Shown piece by piece: positions 1 to 6,957 of a DNA stretch of 8,446 nucleotides. The DNA lies in the NCBI GenBank assembly GCA_036004405.1, contig DASYRM010000053.1:1-8446 (forward strand). The letters are read 5' to 3'. The stretch is from DASYRM01 sp036004405 (GTDB lineage: Bacteria; Acidobacteriota; Vicinamibacteria; Vicinamibacterales; UBA2999). Within the stretch, counting starts at the first letter, position 1. Each line of letters begins with the position of its first letter. The position numbers and the translations under genes are program-made. The notes beneath the pieces are model-generated. The model was not told the origin of the DNA and made no database searches. It worked only from the letters and a program-made list of their open reading frames with translations.

Positions 1-228
1 CACCGCGTCGCCGTCGCGCGGCAGCACCGTGAATTGATTCGGAAAGTGCTCCCTCTTCACCAGCGTCTGCACCGCGCCGTCGGTCAGCTGCCCCGGCACC
101 TGAATCGGCTCGAGGATCATCCATCGCTGCAGGAAGCCGTCGGCGTCCGGCGCCTTCGCGGTCGCCGCCGGGCGCACGAGCACGCTCAGGATCGCGAGCG
201 CGATCAAAAATGTCCGGTGCACGGTCAT
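1..228 (-). CDS. Exported protein of unknown function, N-terminal 76 residues (runs off left edge)
   Basis: Only the first 76 codons are present; the 3' end lies beyond position 1. The ATG at 228-226 overlaps the TGA of the GH43 gene (227-225) in an ATGA junction, so the two genes are probably translationally coupled in one operon. This coupling decides the start, because no Shine-Dalgarno is obvious. The N-terminus is a typical Sec signal peptide: a short basic start (MTVHR), a hydrophobic core (FLIALAILSVLV), then a likely cleavage near residues 22-25 (PAATAKA). The mature part begins DADGFLQRWMILEPIQVPG and contains FPNQFTVLPRDGDAV. I have an impression of similar short secreted segments next to acidobacterial glycosidases and esterases, but I cannot assign a family or reaction. 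Position in the operon suggests a role in polysaccharide breakdown outside the cytoplasm; that is inference. Confidence 0.8.
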   Translation of the reverse strand, partial: MTVHRTFLIALAILSVLVRPAATAKAPDADGFLQRWMILEPIQVPGQLTDGAVQTLVKREHFPNQFTVLPRDGDAV

Positions 229-1742
229 GGCGCCACGAACCGCCAGCGCTGGCGGTCGCTGTCGGCCCGGAACCTCGCGAGCGTCGGCGTGCTGAAGCCG
301 ACCGCCGACAGCGCCAGCGGATCCTTCGAATCCGGAACGGCCTTCGGCATCACGCGATAGGTGCCGTCGGCGAGCTGATCGACGCGCCACAACTGCTCCG
401 CCGCGCCGGTGAACGCCGGGACGGTCACCAGCTCGCCGTCGCGCGTCGCCGTCAGCGCGCGATCCGTGCCGGCGATGGTGATCTTGCAGTACGGCGACCC
501 CGGGTAGCCGCCGGCATTTGCCACCGGCGTGACGGTCCACTTCTGCTGCGCCTGCAGCAGGTACGGCGACAGTCGGACGTCGATGGCACCGCTGGGCCAG
601 TTCGACGACACCTGCGTGGCGTCCTGCGACGCAATCGGCTCACCACCGGCGCCATCGCCTCGCCCGCCGCCGCGCCCGGGCGCGGGACCACCGCGGCCAG
701 CACGCCCGCGCGGCCCGCCTACCGGCACGCCCTGCACCGCCAACTCGAGCGCGGTGCCGGTTCGCGCCGATTCGATCTCGTAGGTGCCTGCCGCCAGGTT
801 CTCGCCCGCCTCGGGCCAGCCGTCGCGCCAGAGCAGGGGGCGGATGTCGAGCACGCTGATGCCGCCGCGATCCAGGTCCGCCTCGTAGTGGAACGAGAAC
901 TTCTGCACGCCGTCCCCGAGGTCGAGCAGCCCGAAGGGGCCGGGACCGATCGAGCGGCCGCTCGATCCCAGGAACAGCTTGCCGCCGCCCTGCAGCATGT
1001 CGATGCCGGTGTTGTCCACGAACGGCCCGGTGACCTTCCGGGCGCGCCCCATGCGGATGTTGTAGCTGGAGTTCGCGCCGGCGCAGCAGGACCCATGGGT
1101 GACGAGCAGGTAGTACCAGCCGTCGCGGAAGATCATGATCGACGCCTCGGAATTGATCGCGATGTCGATCGGCTTCCGGCCCGGATACAGCCGCTTGCCG
1201 GTCTTCGGGTCGAGCTCAACCAGGCGGATGTAACCAAAGTACGACCCGTAGGTAAGCCACAGTGATCGGTTGGTCGGATCGCGAAAGACACCGGGGTCGA
1301 TGGCGTTACTGTCCTCGACGCCATCGGACCACACGACCGGGCCGGCATCCTCCCATTTGTAGTTGGGCGATTCCGGGTCGAGCGTCGGGCCGACCAGCAG
1401 GCCGATCGCCGACTTCGGCTGCGTGCCGGGGGCCGAGTAGTAGATGAAGTACTTGTCGCCGGACCGGATCACGTCGGGCGCCCAGGTGTTGTTGCCGCCG
1501 CGGGCGAGCACCTCAGGGCCCGGTTTCCCGCCTGGAAGCGCCTGCATCAGTGTGCCCGCGCGCCGCCAGGTCCAGCCGTCGTCGGAGACGGTGATGGGCA
1601 GTCCGTTGCCGGTGGCGTAGACGTAGTACTTGCCGTCATGGAGGACCACTGTGGAGGGATCGTGCATCCCCGGCTGCCCGTCGAGCGCGAGAACGGGTGA
1701 CGCCATCAGGAGCGCCAGGACCACGGCGCGACGCATCGGCAC
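225..1742 (-). CDS. Exported GH43 glycoside hydrolase (arabinanase/arabinofuranosidase/xylosidase-like) with C-terminal ricin-type lectin domain
   Basis: This 505-residue enzyme probably cleaves arabinofuranosyl or xylosyl links in hemicellulose or pectin side chains outside the cytoplasm. Residues 3-19 form a signal peptide (MRRAVVLALLMASPVLA). The five-bladed propeller spans about 24-305 and shows the three GH43 acids: D28 in MHDPS (general base), D149 in NAIDPG (pKa modulator) and E199 in NSEAS (general acid). The start of HDPS and WAPDV resembles endo-arabinanase-type GH43 proteins, but the substrate cannot be fixed from motifs. Residues about 315-505 carry three Q-x-W motifs (400-402, 450-452, 498-500), the signature of a ricin-B beta-trefoil. 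An Arg/Gly/Pro-rich stretch at 343-367 interrupts the first trefoil repeat. The GTG at 1742 is chosen because a TANNNT box lies six bases before it; the in-frame ATG at 1736 is a close alternative. Neither has a Shine-Dalgarno. The stop overlaps the next gene's start. Confidence 0.9.
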   Translation of the reverse strand: MPMRRAVVLALLMASPVLALDGQPGMHDPSTVVLHDGKYYVYATGNGLPITVSDDGWTWRRAGTLMQALPGGKPGPEVLARGGNNTWAPDVIRSGDKYFIYYSAPGTQPKSAIGLLVGPTLDPESPNYKWEDAGPVVWSDGVEDSNAIDPGVFRDPTNRSLWLTYGSYFGYIRLVELDPKTGKRLYPGRKPIDIAINSEASIMIFRDGWYYLLVTHGSCCAGANSSYNIRMGRARKVTGPFVDNTGIDMLQGGGKLFLGSSGRSIGPGPFGLLDLGDGVQKFSFHYEADLDRGGISVLDIRPLLWRDGWPEAGENLAAGTYEIESARTGTALELAVQGVPVGGPRGRAGRGGPAPGRGGGRGDGAGGEPIASQDATQVSSNWPSGAIDVRLSPYLLQAQQKWTVTPVANAGGYPGSPYCKITIAGTDRALTATRDGELVTVPAFTGAAEQLWRVDQLADGTYRVMPKAVPDSKDPLALSAVGFSTPTLARFRADSDRQRWRFVAP

Positions 1743-1748
1743 GGCCGC

Positions 1749-1754
1749 AGTCTA
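1749..1754 (-). promoter_or_regulatory. Candidate -10 box of the GH43 operon (leaderless layout)
   Basis: The minus strand reads TAGACT here, followed by GCGGCC and then the GTG at 1742-1740. A -10 hexamer covering -12 to -7 would put the transcription start on the G of GTG, leaving no 5' leader. No convincing -35 was found about 17 bp upstream. Support comes from the identical spacing before xylA and the lacI-type gene. Confidence 0.45.
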
Positions 1755-1777
1755 AACGCACGGATCGCGACGAATGC

Positions 1778-1790
1778 CGGAAAATTTCCG
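1778..1790. promoter_or_regulatory. Palindrome CGGAAAATTTCCG in the divergent GH43/xylA intergenic region, candidate shared operator
   Basis: Two perfect 6-bp arms (CGGAAA and TTTCCG) surround a single central A. The centre (1784) lies 42 bp upstream of the proposed GH43 start point and 50 bp upstream of the proposed xylA start point, between the two candidate -10 boxes. A second, GC-rich inverted repeat (GCCGG 1797-1801, CCGGC 1810-1814) lies nearer xylA. Most known LacI-family operators are even palindromes with a central CG, so this site is not a textbook LacI operator. An activator or another repressor is equally possible. Confidence 0.4.
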
Positions 1791-1821
1791 ACAAAGGCCG
1801 GTTCGAGCGCCGGCGAACTAT

Positions 1822-1827
1822 TATCTT
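1822..1827 (+). promoter_or_regulatory. Candidate -10 box of xylA (leaderless layout)
   Basis: TATCTT is followed by CAGCAG and then the GTG at 1834, the same TANNNT-N6-GTG layout as at the GH43 and lacI-type genes. An overlapping TATTAT lies at 1819-1824. There is no clear -35 element. The box falls inside the longer open frame that begins at ATG 1774, which argues against that upstream start. Confidence 0.45.
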
Positions 1828-1833
1828 CAGCAG

Positions 1834-2997
1834 GTGAGGCGAGACGTTTCGTTCAATCCCACGCCGGCGGACAAGTTCACGTTCGGCTTGTGGACGGTCG
1901 GCAACCGCGGCCGCGACCCCTTCGGCGAGTTCGTGCGGCCCGCGCTCGATCCGGTGGTCGCCGTGCAGCGCCTGGCCGAGCTCGGCGCGTGGGGCGTCAA
2001 CTTCCACGACGACGATCTGGTGCCGATCGACGCCACGGCGTCGGAACGCGATCGGATCGTGCGCGACTTCTGCGCCGCGCTCGCGTCGACCGGCATGAAC
2101 GTGCCCATGGCCACCACGAATCTCTTCACCGAGCCGGTGTTCAAGGACGGCGCGTTCACGTCGCACGACGCCCGCGTGCGCCGTTACGCGGTCCAGAAGA
2201 CCATGCGCGCCATGGACCTCGGCGTGGAGCTGGGCGCGCGAACCTACGTGTTCTGGGGCGGGCGCGAGGGCGCCGAAGTAGACGCGGCGAAGGATCCGGT
2301 CGAGGCGATCAAGCGCTTCCGCGAGGCGCTCGATTATCTCTGCGAGTACGCCAGAGACCAGAAGTACAACCTGCGGTTCGCGCTGGAAGCCAAGCCGAAC
2401 GAGCCGCGCGGCGACATCTACTTCCCGACCACCGGCGCCTATCTGGGCTTCATCAACACGCTGGCGCACCCGGAGATGGTGGGCGTCAACCCCGAGTTCG
2501 CGCACGAGCAGATGGCCGGGCTGAATTTCTTTCACGCCGTCGCCCAGGCGCTCGAGGCGGGCAAGCTGTTTCACATCGATCTCAACGATCAGAAGCCGGG
2601 ACGCTTCGATCAGGATCTGCGGTTCGGCTCCGAGTCGATCAAGCCGCTGTTCCTGCTCGTCAAGCTCCTGGAGGACCGCGGCTACGACGGACCGCGCCAT
2701 TTCGACGCCCACGCCTATCGCACCGAGGACTGCCACGGCGTGTGGGATTTTGCGCGAGGCTGCATGCGTACCTATCTCATCCTCAAGGACAAGGCTCGCC
2801 AGTTCGCCGCCGATGCGGAGATCCAGGCGTTGCTGGCGGAGTTTCGCAGCGGCGGCACGGCGCTTGGCGCCTACAGCCGCGAGGCGGCCGCAACGCTCAA
2901 GGCGGAACCGATCGACCGCCACGCCCTCGCGGCGCGCCGTCTACCATACGAGCGGCTCGATCAGCTGGTGGTCGAGCTCCTGCTGGGAGTGCGCTGA
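1834..2997 (+). CDS. xylA: Xylose isomerase, short class I (Streptomyces-type)
   Basis: Cytoplasmic TIM-barrel metalloenzyme that interconverts D-xylose and D-xylulose (and glucose/fructose), the first step of the bacterial isomerase pathway. With the GTG at 1834 it has 387 residues, matching the Streptomyces enzyme length and N-terminus (..NPTPADKFTFGLW). All catalytic and metal residues are visible: H58 and D61 (NFHDDD), F98, W141 (FWGGREG), E185 and K187 (EAKPNEPRGD), E221 and H224 (NPEFAHEQ), D249 (HIDLND), D259 and D261 (DQDLRFG), and D291 (HFDAHAYRTED). The C-terminal dimer arm ends YERLDQLVVELLLGVR. The frame stays open back to an ATG at 1774, but those 20 extra residues have no counterpart in the family and overlap the candidate promoter. 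No ribosome-binding site precedes either start. It is divergent from the GH43 operon, suggesting shared control. No xylulokinase follows. Confidence 0.97.
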   Translation: MRRDVSFNPTPADKFTFGLWTVGNRGRDPFGEFVRPALDPVVAVQRLAELGAWGVNFHDDDLVPIDATASERDRIVRDFCAALASTGMNVPMATTNLFTEPVFKDGAFTSHDARVRRYAVQKTMRAMDLGVELGARTYVFWGGREGAEVDAAKDPVEAIKRFREALDYLCEYARDQKYNLRFALEAKPNEPRGDIYFPTTGAYLGFINTLAHPEMVGVNPEFAHEQMAGLNFFHAVAQALEAGKLFHIDLNDQKPGRFDQDLRFGSESIKPLFLLVKLLEDRGYDGPRHFDAHAYRTEDCHGVWDFARGCMRTYLILKDKARQFAADAEIQALLAEFRSGGTALGAYSREAAATLKAEPIDRHALAARRLPYERLDQLVVELLLGVR

Positions 2998-3044
2998 TGG
3001 CCTTCGAGTGGGTGTGGAAGGGCTACACGCCGCGCCCGCGCTGA
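2997..3044 (+). CDS. Possible 15-residue ORF coupled to the xylA stop
   Basis: The xylA stop overlaps an ATG (TGATG at 2995-2999), which opens a 15-codon frame (MAFEWVWKGYTPRPR) ending at a TGA just before the convergent gene. The overlap is typical of coupled cistrons. The aromatic, basic peptide resembles nothing I recognise. It could be a remnant of a longer downstream gene such as a kinase or transporter, a tiny peptide, or chance. Confidence that it is a real gene is low. Confidence 0.15.
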   Translation: MAFEWVWKGYTPRPR

Positions 3045-3051
3045 CGCGGTG

Positions 3052-4083
3052 TCACCGTGGCGGGCGCGCCGGCTCGCCCCCCGTTCGCTCGAGCAGCCGC
3101 GACGTGGACAGCATGTTCGCCATGCCGTAGTTCCCTTCGTGGCAGGCGTACTCGAACACACCGGCATCGTCAGGCCTCGCTCTGAGATCGAGCGCAGCGG
3201 TCCAGGGCATCGTCCAGGTCGCGGGATCGACAAACGTGACCCGGTAATCCATCGCGTTCTGTCCGGTCCGCGTGAAGCGCTCGATCAGGCGAAGCCCTGA
3301 GGAGGCTCCGCGAGTGCCCGCCTTGAGGTTCGTCGTCTCCACCACGAGCGTCGAGCCTTCCCACCGGCCGCGCGCCGCACCCATGTACATCCGGATCGCC
3401 GGCGACAACAGCGGTGCTGGCGGCGCGGCGGCGTCGAGCCGAATGACGCGCGTGTCGTGAATCAGCTCGTAGGTGATCGCGACCAGTCCCGGGCTCTGCA
3501 CGATGCGCATGTTGGCGTTGTACACCGCCGGAAACATCGCGTCCGGGAAGCCTCCACCGTGCACGATGCAGCGGACGCCCAGGCCGTAGTCCTCGTACGA
3601 GTCGCACGGCTCGCCGCGCTGCAGGCTGCCGCACCGCTGCACCGGAACCGGCCGCGCCTGCGCGGTTCGGGCCGGCAAGCGTCCATCAGGCGGATCGACG
3701 ATGAGCGACGTGCGCCGCGATGTCGTGTTGTATTCGCGCCAATGCGGGATCGGCGCATTGGCCCCCTCGACTTTCCCGGACAGCACGTCGACGCGCGCCA
3801 GATCGCGCTCGTCGCGTGACCGCACGTCTTCGAGCCGCTTGGCGTACTCCTGGTCGCTCAGGAACTGCCGGGTGCCGAACTGCGCCGGGCGCTCGAGCGG
3901 CACGCCGTACTCCCCTTCGCTCGTCCACTCGCCCTGCATGTCGGGATCGCCCCAGAGCGTGCGTCCCGCCCAGGCGCGGTCGCCCGTCTGCGCCCCGGCG
4001 CCGCGCGTCTGCGCGGTGAGATGCACTGATGCTGCGAGCGCGAGCACGGCTGCGACGACCGTCAAGGCGACCGGGACTCTCAT
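3052..4083 (-). CDS. Secreted protein of unknown function, acidobacterial 'PDxQGxW' type
   Basis: The 343-residue protein has a signal peptide at residues 1-25 (MRVPVALTVVAAVLALAASVHLTAQ). The mature protein contains WGDPDMQGEWTSEGEYGVPLERP (44-66), CDSYEDYGLGVRC (160-172), VYNANMRIVQSPG (187-199), RGRWEGSTLVVETTN (238-252), DPATWTMPW (286-294) and EYACHEGNYGM (311-321). This motif order matches a secreted family that is highly multiplied in Acidobacteriota genomes and has no reaction I can name. Four cysteines remain after cleavage (151, 160, 172, 314) and could form two disulphides. The ATG at 4083 is preceded by AGGAG (4091-4095 on the plus-strand coordinates) at seven bases' spacing, a strong ribosome-binding site. 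It ends 54 bp from the xylA stop, convergently, and may use its own promoter (TAGAAT at 4103-4108). An enzymatic role in the locus is guesswork. Confidence 0.88.
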   Translation of the reverse strand: MRVPVALTVVAAVLALAASVHLTAQTRGAGAQTGDRAWAGRTLWGDPDMQGEWTSEGEYGVPLERPAQFGTRQFLSDQEYAKRLEDVRSRDERDLARVDVLSGKVEGANAPIPHWREYNTTSRRTSLIVDPPDGRLPARTAQARPVPVQRCGSLQRGEPCDSYEDYGLGVRCIVHGGGFPDAMFPAVYNANMRIVQSPGLVAITYELIHDTRVIRLDAAAPPAPLLSPAIRMYMGAARGRWEGSTLVVETTNLKAGTRGASSGLRLIERFTRTGQNAMDYRVTFVDPATWTMPWTAALDLRARPDDAGVFEYACHEGNYGMANMLSTSRLLERTGGEPARPPR

Positions 4084-4102
4084 GGCATGACTCCTGCCCC
4101 TG

Positions 4103-4108
4103 ATTCTA
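4103..4108 (-). promoter_or_regulatory. Candidate -10 box upstream of the secreted-protein gene at 3052-4083
   Basis: The minus strand reads TAGAAT, one mismatch from TATAAT. A start point about seven bases on would leave a leader of only about 13 bases that begins at the AGGAG ribosome-binding site. There is no recognisable -35 box. The 95-bp gap to the chemoreceptor stop shows no convincing terminator, so read-through from upstream is also possible. Confidence 0.3.
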
Positions 4109-4178
4109 GGGCGCGCGCGGCAGACAGCCGTGAGAGTTGTGATGTATTGCCTGAATTTTGCTGTTCGGCCGTCGCTCT

Positions 4179-5618
4179 TCAGGCGGCTCGTCGCTCGACC
4201 ATCGCCTCGAGGCGTAGCACGATCTCAGCGGCGGCGCCCGCCTGCGCGTTGAGCTCCTCGCTTGCCGCCGCGCTCTCCTCGGCCGTGGCCGCCGTCGTTT
4301 GTGTCACCTGCTCCATCTGCGTCAGCGCTTGCGTCACCTGGCTGATGCCCTGGTGCTGCTGCGCGGTGGCCTCGCGCATCTGTTCGACGAGGCCTTTCAC
4401 CTCGGCGACGCTGCTGGTAATCGCGCCGATCGCACCGGCAACCTGCTCCACCCGGGCGGCGCCGTCGTTGGAGCGGACGATCGACTCTTCGATGAGCTGC
4501 TGCGTGTCCCGGGCCGCCTGGGCCGAGCGCTGCGCCAGTGTCCTGACTTCGTCCGCGACGACGGCGAAGCCCATTCCGGCCTCGCCGGCGCGCGCCGCCT
4601 CGACGGCGGCGTTGAGCGCCAGGATGTTCGTCTGGAAGGCGATCTCATCGATCGTCTTGATGATCTTCGCCACCTTGCCGCTGGATTCGGTGATGGCGGT
4701 CATCGATCCGACCATCGCGTCGAGCGAGGCGTTCGATCCCTCGACCTGCCGCGCGACGTCGGCCACGAGCCGCGCCGCCTGCTTTGCGTTCTCGGCGTTG
4801 GCGCGCGCCATCGAGGCCATCTCCTCCATCGACGCGGACGTTTCCTCGAGCGCCGCCGCCTGTTCCGTCGCGCCCTGTGCCAGCGACTGGGCCGCCGAGG
4901 CGACCTGCGTAGAGGCGGCCGCCACCTGCGTGCTGCCGGCGTTCAGCTCCTTCGCCGTGCTCCGGAGACCGCGGTTGATGCCGCGCACGATCAGGCCGAA
5001 GACCACGACGGTGACGAGGGTGACGAGGCCCACCGCCGACAACACCCACAGGCTGCGAGCGTAGGCGGCTTCGGCCGTCTTCATGTCCGAGACGAGGAAC
5101 GCATCCTGATTCCGCGCGATGACCTCGGCCGCGGCCTCGTTGGCATCCATCAACGGTTTGCCCTTCTGCAGCGACAGCTGCTGCGCGTCGTGAGGCTTCC
5201 CGGCCACCACGAGCGCCTCGACCTGCTGGTGTACGGCCATCCACTGCGCGACCCCGTCCGCCAACTCGGCAACGGCGCGCTTCCCGGATTCGACGCGCAT
5301 CAGACCGCGAAGCTGCTCGATGGCGGCCGTCAGGTCGCTGTGCGCCGCGTGCACACGCTCCTGCCACTGCCGCAGCAGCTCGGGGTCGCTGTCGAACGCC
5401 GCGACGATCATGATCTTCTCGCCGCCGAACATCCGGAGGTTCTCGGTCTTCACCGTCGCCGCCAGCGAGATGCGCCGCGCCGTGCCGTTGCCCGTCTCCT
5501 CGAGACGCCGATGGATCGTTTTCGCGGTCCAGATGGCGGCGCCGCCCAGCGCGAGCAGGAGCACGACGAACGTCGCGACACCTCCGAACAACTTGTGGCC
5601 AATCGTCCTCGTCTTCAT
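4179..5618 (-). CDS. Methyl-accepting chemotaxis protein, four-helix-bundle sensor, no recognisable HAMP
   Basis: Inner-membrane chemoreceptor that would signal through CheW and CheA to the flagellar motor. Numbered from the ATG at 5618 (479 residues), TM1 is about 11-31. A helical periplasmic domain of about 155 residues (32-188) looks like a 4HB/TarH-type sensor, and TM2 is about 189-211. Only some 15-20 residues (RGINRGLRSTAKELN) separate TM2 from the long cytoplasmic coiled coil, so the usual roughly 50-residue HAMP domain is absent. The coil has the conserved hairpin tip DEIAFQTNILALNAAVEAAR (324-343) continuing to AGEAGMGFAVVADEVRTLA. Candidate methylation pairs lie in LEETSASMEEMAS (257-269) and AEESAAASEEL (446-456). 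There is no C-terminal CheR-binding pentapeptide. A GGAG (5624-5627) lies five bases from ATG 5618, preferring it over GTG 5621. It follows the outer-membrane channel gene by 15 bp, so the two are co-transcribed; the ligand may be the channel's substrate. Confidence 0.95.
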   Translation of the reverse strand: MKTRTIGHKLFGGVATFVVLLLALGGAAIWTAKTIHRRLEETGNGTARRISLAATVKTENLRMFGGEKIMIVAAFDSDPELLRQWQERVHAAHSDLTAAIEQLRGLMRVESGKRAVAELADGVAQWMAVHQQVEALVVAGKPHDAQQLSLQKGKPLMDANEAAAEVIARNQDAFLVSDMKTAEAAYARSLWVLSAVGLVTLVTVVVFGLIVRGINRGLRSTAKELNAGSTQVAAASTQVASAAQSLAQGATEQAAALEETSASMEEMASMARANAENAKQAARLVADVARQVEGSNASLDAMVGSMTAITESSGKVAKIIKTIDEIAFQTNILALNAAVEAARAGEAGMGFAVVADEVRTLAQRSAQAARDTQQLIEESIVRSNDGAARVEQVAGAIGAITSSVAEVKGLVEQMREATAQQHQGISQVTQALTQMEQVTQTTAATAEESAAASEELNAQAGAAAEIVLRLEAMVERRAA

Positions 5619-5633
5619 CACAGCTCCGGTCGC

Positions 5634-6896
5634 TCAGAAAGTAAGGGTGGATGACACATGCGGTGCCCGCAGCGGGCGGTGAACGCCCGACTGCCGAAGA
5701 AACCCGCCCGGCTGCATCTGGCTCATGCCCACGCCGAGCGTCAGGTGCGAAGACACCGCCCACGTGGCCGCCACGCCGACGTCGGTGCCAAGCGCGCGGC
5801 TGGTCGCGGCAGGGTTGCGCACGACCGTCGCCCCGCTTGCCCCGTACCACGCGTCGGCGACGGTCGCCAGCCACAGCCGGTGTGCCGAGGCTTTCACGGT
5901 CACTCCGCGGCGTGGCGACAGGTCGAGGAACATCGCCGTATCGCGCATGTTCCGCCAGCCGACACGGTCGGTCAGACCGTACTTGGCGTGATTCGTCGGG
6001 TAGAACTGATCGAAGGTGCCGACGCGGCCGTCGCCCCCGTCGCGGTCGCCCGATGCGTGGCTGAACTCGGCGCCGATCCGTGGACGCGGCGGGAGTCGGG
6101 CGACAGTCCATCCCGCCCGATACGCGCCGGCAGCCGCGCCGAGCGGAGTGGACGCCGTGCGTCCACGTTCGAGCGCGACTTCGGCAACGGCGTCGAGCGG
6201 ACCGTGAGCGGTGACGAATCGCGCGCCAGGCGTGTAGATGTGGACGCTGCCCGCGTCACCTCGTTCACCAATCGCGCGGCCAGTGGTGCGCCACAGCAGA
6301 TACGGCTCGATCGTCAGGCCCTGGGCTGGATGTACAGTCGCGACCGCGCCCGCAAGTCGCTCGTCGGACTGGAAGCGATCGAACTCGCCGGCGCGCACGC
6401 GAACGACCGACGCGCCAAACGCGGTGACCGCCATCCTCGCGGACGAAAAAGTCATGCGCACACCATCGAACGTGCGGCCCACATTGAACCACTCGCCGGA
6501 GCCGATCAACCGCTGCTCCCCGAACGTCAGCTCCTGTCGTCCGCCACGCACCATCCAGTGCGCGCTGCGGCGCATCTCGACGTAGGCTTGCCGGAGATCG
6601 AGATCGTTGGCGGCGGCGGCGGGACGCCGCCGCGGGTCGGCGGAAAGCGGCCGCGCATCCTGCAGTTGCGCCACGACGTGGAGCCGGGCCGGCAGGGGAA
6701 TCGCCGCGGTGAGCCGCAGGCGCGTGAGGTACGCGAGATCGTTGCCGGTGGCGGTCGCCTCGGCGCCGCGCACATCCTCGACCCGGGTGCGATACTCGGC
6801 CGAGAACTTTGGTGGACGCTGGCTCGAGTCCTGGGCGACGGCAGCGGTCGGCAACAACGCCGCGGCGAACAAGGCCCCCATGCGTTGTCTTCTCAT
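5634..6896 (-). CDS. Outer-membrane beta-barrel, alginate-export (AlgE-like) family
   Basis: The 420-residue protein has a signal peptide at residues 1-21 (cleavage AVA|Q). The rest is a predicted barrel of alternating strands ending in phenylalanine (SSTLTF), as expected for BAM-assembled outer-membrane proteins. The segment MVRGGRQELTFGEQRLIGSGEWFNVGRTFDGVRMTF (115-150) is the hallmark of the alginate-export domain family: Arg/Glu-rich strands of a narrow, positively charged pore. In Pseudomonas AlgE exports alginate, but no alginate biosynthesis genes are here. In Acidobacteria and Bacteroidota such proteins often sit in catabolic loci, so diffusion of anionic or neutral oligosaccharides is more likely; that is inference. 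The ATG at 6896 has GGAGG (6902-6906) five bases upstream. The chemoreceptor gene follows 15 bp downstream, so this is the first gene of a two-gene unit. Length and strand content fit a 16-18-stranded barrel, but strands were not counted. Confidence 0.88.
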   Translation of the reverse strand: MRRQRMGALFAAALLPTAAVAQDSSQRPPKFSAEYRTRVEDVRGAEATATGNDLAYLTRLRLTAAIPLPARLHVVAQLQDARPLSADPRRRPAAAANDLDLRQAYVEMRRSAHWMVRGGRQELTFGEQRLIGSGEWFNVGRTFDGVRMTFSSARMAVTAFGASVVRVRAGEFDRFQSDERLAGAVATVHPAQGLTIEPYLLWRTTGRAIGERGDAGSVHIYTPGARFVTAHGPLDAVAEVALERGRTASTPLGAAAGAYRAGWTVARLPPRPRIGAEFSHASGDRDGGDGRVGTFDQFYPTNHAKYGLTDRVGWRNMRDTAMFLDLSPRRGVTVKASAHRLWLATVADAWYGASGATVVRNPAATSRALGTDVGVAATWAVSSHLTLGVGMSQMQPGGFLRQSGVHRPLRAPHVSSTLTF

Positions 6897-6957
6897 CGCG
6901 ACCTCCGCACGGCCGCGTTACCCCGGTTTGGCCGTTCTGGGAGGTATTCGGCAGCGG

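Noticed and set aside
1774..1833. N-terminal extension of xylA starting at ATG 1774
   Set aside because: The 20 extra residues have no counterpart in class I isomerases, no ribosome-binding site precedes them, and they overlap the candidate promoter and palindrome.
1636..2922. 428-codon minus-strand open frame antisense to xylA
   Set aside because: It overlaps a xylose isomerase with every catalytic residue intact, and its own translation is low-complexity Arg/Ala/Val/Glu sequence.
3036..3057. Terminator between the convergent xylA and secreted-protein genes
   Set aside because: Only a 5-bp CCGCG/CGCGG stem and an 11-bp palindrome with a one-base centre are present, with no T-run on either strand; not enough to call.
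4299..5654. 451-codon plus-strand open frame antisense to the chemoreceptor
   Set aside because: It is rich in Arg, Gly, Asp and His with no domain or signal, and the opposite strand encodes an unmistakable MCP. Long antisense frames are expected in GC-rich genes.
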